This document shows, piece by piece, positions 31,224 to 33,813 of a stretch of DNA of 33,813 nucleotides. A program made the translations under genes and the position numbers. This stretch comes from Chloroflexota bacterium (GTDB lineage: Bacteria > Chloroflexota > UBA11872). The notes under the pieces are model-generated. The model did not search any database. It was given only the letters and a program-made list of their open reading frames with translations, and had not been told where the DNA came from. The stretch is from the NCBI GenBank assembly GCA_028874175.1, contig JAPPLN010000007.1, positions 1 to 33,813 on the forward strand, in the 5' to 3' direction. Position 1 is the stretch's first letter; the number at the start of each line of letters is the position of its first letter.

Positions 31224-32330
31224 GTGGCGCAGCCGATGGGCAAAGTCGTGCTTTTCATGGGTGTTGGAGAAGCACTGGAAGAACGCAGTTTCCCGTTGCC
31301 GCAAGCACTGGAGCCTGGAGCGATTCTGGTCAAGACAACGATGGCAACGGTATGCGGCTCTGATGTGCATAGCTGGCGAGGCCGGCGACCCTTCCCAGTG
31401 TCATCCGTATTGGGGCACGAAGGTGTAGGAACAATCGTGCAACTCGGGCTGAGCGTTAGGACGGATACTGTCGGTCATAGCCTGTCCGAGGGTGACCGAA
31501 TAACCTGGAGCCTCATGGCCAATTGCGGCAGCTGCTGCTTTTGCAGCATTTATGACTTGCCGCAGAAGTGTCTTAGCCTTTTCAAGTACGGACATGCCAA
31601 TGGCGACATACCGCCGCATTTCGTGGGCACGTTCGGCGAATACGTTTACGTTAGACCCGGCACAAGCGTGTTCAAAATTCCAGATGATATGTCCGACGAG
31701 GAAGCCTCACCGCTGATGTGCGCTGCGGCAACGGTGACCGCGGGTCTTGCCGAGATCGGTTTGCAGCCGGGCGAGAACGTCGTAATCCAGGGTGCGGGTA
31801 TGTTGGGGATCTATGCGGCTGCCATCGCCAAGGAGCAAGGCGCGGGACAAGTTATCACGGTAGACGTACTCGACAAGCGATTAGAGATCGCCAGCGCATT
31901 CGGTTCCGACCACATCATTAACGCCAGCCACCACGATGATGAAGAGCTTGTCCTCAAGGTGAATGATCTGACCGGCGGGCGCGGCGCGGACGTGGTCGTT
32001 GAAGTGACTGGCTTCGCCAAGGTCATACCGTTGGGAGTCAAGATGCTGCGCATCGGCGGACGCTATGTCATGCAGGGCGCCTTGTACCCCGACGACAACT
32101 TTATGCTTGCCTCACACGATGTGATTACCAAGTGCCTCACTATCGCCGGCCTCCACAACTATGACTCCCGGTACCTGGGCCGAGCTCTGGACCTCGTCTA
32201 CCGAAGTCGCCACCGATATCCGTACAAAACACTTGCCGGCCCAGCATTCCCACTCACCGCGGAGGGCGTGACCGCCGCGCTCGAATCACTGGAGACCCAC
32301 GAGGGTATGCGACCAATCGTGAAACCGTGA
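31224..32330 (+). CDS. Zinc-dependent alcohol dehydrogenase, phosphonate-associated (TIGR03366-like)
   Basis: A 368-residue medium-chain dehydrogenase. The catalytic zinc site is in TVCGSDVHSWRG (Cys) and LGHEGVG (His, Glu); the structural zinc loop is NCGSCCFCSIYDLPQKC (four Cys); the Rossmann motif is VIQGAGMLGIYAAA. The loop WSLMANCGSC followed by YDLPQKCLSLFKYGH, with VCGSDVHSWRGRRPFPVSSV, is the pattern I know from the proposed phosphonate-catabolism-associated dehydrogenases. The frame opens at 31161, but GTG 31224 has GGAGG seven bases upstream. The HAD gene starts 31 nt after its stop, so the two form an operon. The substrate is inferred, not shown. Confidence 0.82.
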   Translation: MAQPMGKVVLFMGVGEALEERSFPLPQALEPGAILVKTTMATVCGSDVHSWRGRRPFPVSSVLGHEGVGTIVQLGLSVRTDTVGHSLSEGDRITWSLMANCGSCCFCSIYDLPQKCLSLFKYGHANGDIPPHFVGTFGEYVYVRPGTSVFKIPDDMSDEEASPLMCAAATVTAGLAEIGLQPGENVVIQGAGMLGIYAAAIAKEQGAGQVITVDVLDKRLEIASAFGSDHIINASHHDDEELVLKVNDLTGGRGADVVVEVTGFAKVIPLGVKMLRIGGRYVMQGALYPDDNFMLASHDVITKCLTIAGLHNYDSRYLGRALDLVYRSRHRYPYKTLAGPAFPLTAEGVTAALESLETHEGMRPIVKP

Positions 32331-32361
32331 ACATCTCATACATACAGGAAGGTGTGAGCCA

Positions 32362-33090
32362 ATGAGCAAGATCGGCATGGTCATGTTCGACCTTTCCGGT
32401 ACGACGGTGCATGATGACACTGGTGTGAGAGACTGCCTGTACGAGGCAGCGCAGGAACATAATCTCGACACCACACCAGATGAGATCCTGCTGCACATGG
32501 GAACGAACAAGATTCATCTATACCAGTTTCTGATTGCTCGTTCGAGGGGAGACAGAATCGACATTGAGGATTTTGAAAAAACAAAATCTCCTGATACGTA
32601 CCAAGAAGCGAAGCAGGTTTTTGACCGTTACGAGGATCTCATGATCGAGCACTATCGCCGGGAAGTCAGAGAAGTGCCTGGCGCCACCGACACATTTCGC
32701 TGGTGCCAGGAACATCACATCAAGGTCGCCACGAATACCGGCTTTCATCGTGCCATAACCGAGGCAATCATGGACAGCCTGGGCTGGGTGAGCGACGGGC
32801 TGGTGGACATCGCCGTGGACGTGGAGCATATCGCCGGACAGATCGGACGCCCGGCGCCGTTCATGATTTTCCACGCTATGACACAGTTGAATATTCAGAG
32901 CGTGCACGAGGTTGTGAAAATCGGCGACACGCCAGCCGATATGCTGGAAGGCTACAATGCGGGATGTCGCGGTGTTGTTGGCGTCCTGAGCGGGCCCAGA
33001 CCGGTCGCTGCCTGGGGCAAGTATCGACACACGCACGTCATACCAAGTGTCAAAGAATTGCCTGAATTGATAACGCGCGAGTTTTCATGA
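32362..33090 (+). CDS. Phosphonatase-like HAD hydrolase (TIGR03351-like)
   Basis: A 242-residue HAD-superfamily hydrolase. Motif I is MFDLSGTTVHDD (nucleophile Asp then Ser in place of the second Asp, hence DLSGTT; in PhnX-type enzymes this position is Ala or Ser), motif II is ATNTGFHR (Thr), and motif III/IV is KIGDTPADMLEGYNAGC, preceded by GRPAPFMIF. The pattern GRPAP, GDTP.D...G.NAG and VVGVLSG is that of the phosphonatase-like family. It lacks an obvious PhnX Schiff-base Lys cap signature, so it may not be a true phosphonoacetaldehyde hydrolase. A ribosome-binding site (AGGAAGG) lies about 9 nt before the ATG. It is coupled to the upstream dehydrogenase. Confidence 0.85.
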   Translation: MSKIGMVMFDLSGTTVHDDTGVRDCLYEAAQEHNLDTTPDEILLHMGTNKIHLYQFLIARSRGDRIDIEDFEKTKSPDTYQEAKQVFDRYEDLMIEHYRREVREVPGATDTFRWCQEHHIKVATNTGFHRAITEAIMDSLGWVSDGLVDIAVDVEHIAGQIGRPAPFMIFHAMTQLNIQSVHEVVKIGDTPADMLEGYNAGCRGVVGVLSGPRPVAAWGKYRHTHVIPSVKELPELITREFS

Positions 33091-33145
33091 TCGGCGCTCG
33101 TTTACCATAAGGACAATTCGATCTGCGGCCATGCGTCCCGGGCGC

Positions 33146-33201
33146 TCCGCAGTTGCTCAGTGGTAGAGCAGCCGGCTGTTTACCGGCGTGGTCATTGTAG
33201 G
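33146..33201 (+). pseudogene. Truncated tRNA-Asn(GTT)
   Basis: TCCGCAG acceptor 5' strand, a D arm (GCTC...GAGC), and anticodon arm GCCGG-CTGTTTA-CCGGC (anticodon GTT) are intact, and the variable loop reaches the first T-stem strand GTAGG. The T loop and the 3' acceptor strand (CTGCGGA expected) do not follow; the sequence passes directly into the permease fragment. Nonfunctional as seen. Confidence 0.75.
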
Positions 33202-33210
33202 GCTGTTCGC

Positions 33211-33471
33211 TTTTACCAATGGTTGCCGTTCACCAGCTTTGACCCGGTGAAGTCGCAGGTCAGCGGCAGGCGCACCAGCGTGGTGGACTACACGCTCCTG
33301 GTCTTGCTTGCCCTGGTCATCGTGATCGGGATCCAGGCGGCGGGGGTAATCCTGGTGATGCCGGAGGCCACGGCCTGCCTGCTGGTGGGCCGGTTCATCT
33401 CCATCACGCCGACGGCGGCGGCATTGGGCAGGCGCTCTGACGACTTGCCGGCGCAGGTGCCCGTTGTCTAA
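33211..33471 (+). pseudogene. Internal fragment of an ABC-3 (Zn/Mn) permease
   Basis: The frame reads FYQWLPFTSFDPVKSQVSGR followed by VDYTLLVLLALVIVIGIQAA and GVILVMPEATACLLVGRF, the conserved middle of ZnuB/MntB-type metal permeases (FDP..A...G, then ALTIV..IQ.VGVILV). A few residues of the VGVILVVALLVTP.A motif are deleted, and the start and C-terminus are missing. There is no start codon of its own; the open frame starts inside the tRNA-Asn relic. It converges on the peroxiredoxin gene, overlapping its stop by 3 nt. Confidence 0.6.
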
Positions 33472-33813
33472 CCGGCGGCGCGCACCGTCCGCAGCGCCCA
33501 GCGCCAGTGGCTGGAGACGGACAGTTCGTTGTGGTGGAAGTCCGTCACCAACCCCTCTTCGTCAATGACGTAGGTCACCCGCAGGTTTTGCTCCCCGGTA
33601 TCGGGCCTGAGATCGTACAGGCCGCCCACATGGCCGTCGGCATCACAGGCCAGGGGCAGGTCAATCCTCAGGAACCTGAAGTAGGTGGCCAGGCGCCGTA
33701 GCTTTCGCTCCTCAGCCGAGCTGATGCCGACGACCACGGCGTTACGGTCCGCCATCCTCCGCTGGGATTTTCCAAATCCCACGTTCTCGGCCATTCAGCC
33801 CGGGGTTAAGGCC
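33468..33813 (-). CDS. Peroxiredoxin (Bcp/PrxQ-like), probable selenoprotein; 5' end off window
   Basis: Reading leftward from the window edge, the frame is ALTPG, TGA (33795-33797), then MAENVGFGKSQRRMADRNAV, then VVGISSAEERKL, LACDADGHVGGLYDL, RVTYVIDEEGLVTDFHHNEL and a final helix. These are the parts of a thioredoxin-fold peroxiredoxin: TPGC.AEN is the peroxidatic cysteine motif and VT(F/Y)VID..G the C-terminal strand. The TGA stands precisely at the peroxidatic cysteine, and everything after it is well conserved for 109 codons, so UGA is most simply read as selenocysteine. A perfect hairpin follows at the right distance (see the SECIS entry). A conventional caller would start at the ATG at 33794 and give a protein lacking its active site. 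The alternative is a Cys-to-stop mutation. Confidence 0.75.
33763..33781 (-). promoter_or_regulatory. Candidate bacterial SECIS hairpin
   Basis: On the minus strand TGGGATTT-GGA-AAATCCCA forms a perfect 8-bp stem with a three-base loop whose first base is G. The loop begins 22 nt after the in-frame TGA at 33795-33797. A stem of this length, a G among the first two loop bases and this distance are the known features of bacterial SECIS elements that recruit SelB. Confidence 0.6.

Overview
This is a high-G+C bacterial window that reads like an uncultivated Chloroflexota genome. The hints are an M23 peptidase with a long unassigned N-terminal region, Thr/Pro-linker RCC1-type lipoproteins, many dispersed hairpin repeats between genes, and MetE-like and phosphonatase-like genes. 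The phylum is an inference from gene style only; no 16S gene is present.

Layout. 1-5.6 kb: the end of a tRNA-Arg, an SRPBCC protein, a DUF2007-like protein and a secreted M23 peptidase on the minus strand, then a Tat-exported six-hairpin glycosidase-like protein and a YihY/BrkB membrane protein on the plus strand. 5.9-7.0 kb: an orphan MalK/UgpC-type ABC ATPase closed by a strong hairpin terminator. 7.3-15.3 kb: a tightly packed plus-strand polysaccharide cluster (large GT-C-like membrane protein, two GT4 glycosyltransferases, a polyprenyl-phosphate sugar transferase, two Wzz-like proteins and a CpsD-like protein that has lost its Walker A motif). 15.3-21.3 kb: an aldo/keto reductase, a phosphonoacetate hydrolase (phnA), a YbaY/YscW-like protein, a vapBC-type toxin-antitoxin pair and rplU-rpmA, separated by repeat-rich spacers.

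21.6-27.7 kb is a duplicated and decaying zone. An intact tRNA-Ala(CGC) and an RCC1-repeat lipoprotein are followed by a degenerate copy of rplU-rpmA, a DUF805 protein, a degenerate tRNA-Ala, a second RCC1 lipoprotein, a third RCC1 lipoprotein fragment, a broken GNAT gene joined to what may be an IS remnant, and a third, damaged tRNA-Ala. It looks like repeated segmental duplication of the rplU-rpmA-tRNA-Ala-RCC1 block.

27.7-33.1 kb: a plus-strand group with a LicC/PntC-like cytidylyltransferase, a MetE-like methyltransferase, a Cys-based tyrosine phosphatase, a zinc alcohol dehydrogenase of the phosphonate-associated type and a phosphonatase-like HAD hydrolase. With phnA this suggests C-P or phosphoester metabolism. 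33.1-33.8 kb: a truncated tRNA-Asn, a fragment of an ABC-3 metal permease and, on the minus strand running off the window, a peroxiredoxin. In this peroxiredoxin an in-frame TGA sits exactly at the peroxidatic cysteine and is followed by an 8-bp hairpin at the spacing of a bacterial SECIS element. That makes it a likely selenoprotein and the most interesting signal here.
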